Source: Alistipes sp. (lineage in GTDB: Bacteria > Bacteroidota > Bacteroidia > Bacteroidales > Rikenellaceae). From it: a DNA stretch of 6,292 bases. Of the stretch, positions 5,880 to 6,292 are shown piece by piece. A model generated the notes under the pieces. That model was not told where the DNA came from and did no database searches. It saw only the letters and a list, made by a program, of their open reading frames with translations. Location of the stretch: contig JAFOXS010000189.1 in assembly GCA_017391665.1 (NCBI GenBank), forward strand, positions 1-6,292. Reading direction: 5' to 3'. Made by a program: the position numbers and the translations under genes. The stretch's first letter is position 1. Every line of letters begins with the position of its first letter.

Positions 5880-6292
5880 TTAGTTATTCTTGAGTGTACG
5901 ACGTACAGCATCGTGCCAGCCATCAACGGCTACCTTCACCGACTCGCGATCAGTCGTAGGTGCAAACTCACGCTCGGCCTGCCACTGCTTGCGGATCTCA
6001 TCTAGACTCGACCAATAGCCAACGGCCAGACCTGCCAGATAAGCCGCACCAAGAGCGGTAGTCTCGGTAACCTCGGGACGGATAACACGTGTATTGAGAA
6101 TATCCGACTGGAACTGCATCAGCAGATTGTTGCGTGCCGCACCACCATCGACCTTGAGCTCCTTGAGCTCAATGCCAGCATCGCGCTGCATGGCATCCAC
6201 ACTATCGAGAGTCTGATAGGCAATACCCTCCAACGCTGCACGGGCAATGTGTGCTGCCGTAGTGCCTCGGCTGATACCGCTGATGCTACCGC
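5880..6292 (-). CDS. glpK: Glycerol kinase, C-terminal part (5' end beyond the window)
   Basis: Only the last 136 codons are present; the reading frame runs off the right edge, so roughly 360 residues are missing compared with a usual glycerol kinase of about 500. The visible part carries the C-terminal FGGY kinase signature, [20 protein letters not shown], followed by [10 protein letters not shown], then [19 protein letters not shown] (the adenine-side nucleotide-binding segment) and [18 protein letters not shown]. The codon at 6231-6233 is an internal Leu (TTG) of the conserved [11 protein letters not shown] segment, not a start. The enzyme phosphorylates glycerol to glycerol-3-phosphate with ATP in the cytoplasm, trapping glycerol that enters through the adjacent facilitator. 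The promoter for the pair must lie outside the window. No frameshift is visible. Confidence 0.95.
   Translation of the reverse strand, partial: GSISGISRGTTAAHIARAALEGIAYQTLDSVDAMQRDAGIELKELKVDGGAARNNLLMQFQSDILNTRVIRPEVTETTALGAAYLAGLAVGYWSSLDEIRKQWQAEREFAPTTDRESVKVAVDGWHDAVRRTLKNN

Noticed and set aside
5880..6233. glpK as a short complete 117-residue protein starting at 6233
   Set aside because: The codon there is TTG, an internal Leu of the conserved [11 protein letters not shown] segment, and the frame continues with recognisable glycerol kinase sequence to the window edge.

Overview
This window looks like a chromosomal segment of a Bacteroidales-type bacterium (Bacteroidota); the genus cannot be fixed from the sequence. 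The clues are A-rich start regions with no Shine-Dalgarno motif, a TAnnTTTG-type promoter element ahead of the first gene, a lipoprotein and an outer-membrane beta-barrel of a Bacteroidota style, roughly even GC content, and dense same-strand genes.

Layout. Bases 3-37 form a rho-independent terminator for a gene lying off the left edge. A plus-strand run of five genes follows (102-5051): an alpha/beta hydrolase; a membrane-anchored MurF-like Mur ligase starting only 3 bases after the hydrolase stop; a long D-Ala-D-Ala ligase (Ddl) family ATP-grasp enzyme; a lipoprotein with a low-complexity tail; and a small outer-membrane beta-barrel protein. No gap between these genes exceeds about 41 bases and no internal terminator is visible, so they may be one operon, although a promoter before the lipoprotein cannot be excluded. 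A strong bidirectional hairpin (5068-5106) ends this run. It also ends a convergent minus-strand pair, glpK (only its C-terminal part is in the window) followed by glpF, which together take up glycerol and phosphorylate it.

How the genes may work together. Canonical Ddl makes D-Ala-D-Ala, and canonical MurF joins that dipeptide to the UDP-MurNAc-tripeptide. Here a Ddl relative and a MurF relative are neighbours, but neither is standard. The MurF relative lacks the usual N-terminal UDP-substrate domain and carries about 170 residues of membrane-spanning sequence instead. The Ddl relative is about 100 residues longer than E. coli DdlB and has a Gly/Lys repeat loop and a Gly/Ala/Lys tail. With the hydrolase next to them they look like an accessory, membrane-associated peptide-ligation module, possibly acting on peptidoglycan stems or a related envelope precursor. 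This is the most interesting part of the window. The enzyme families are well supported; the joint pathway is inference.

A second point of interest is the glycerol facilitator, whose first NPA motif reads Ser-Pro-Ala. No RNA gene, mobile element, CRISPR array or gene-free stretch over 300 bases was seen.
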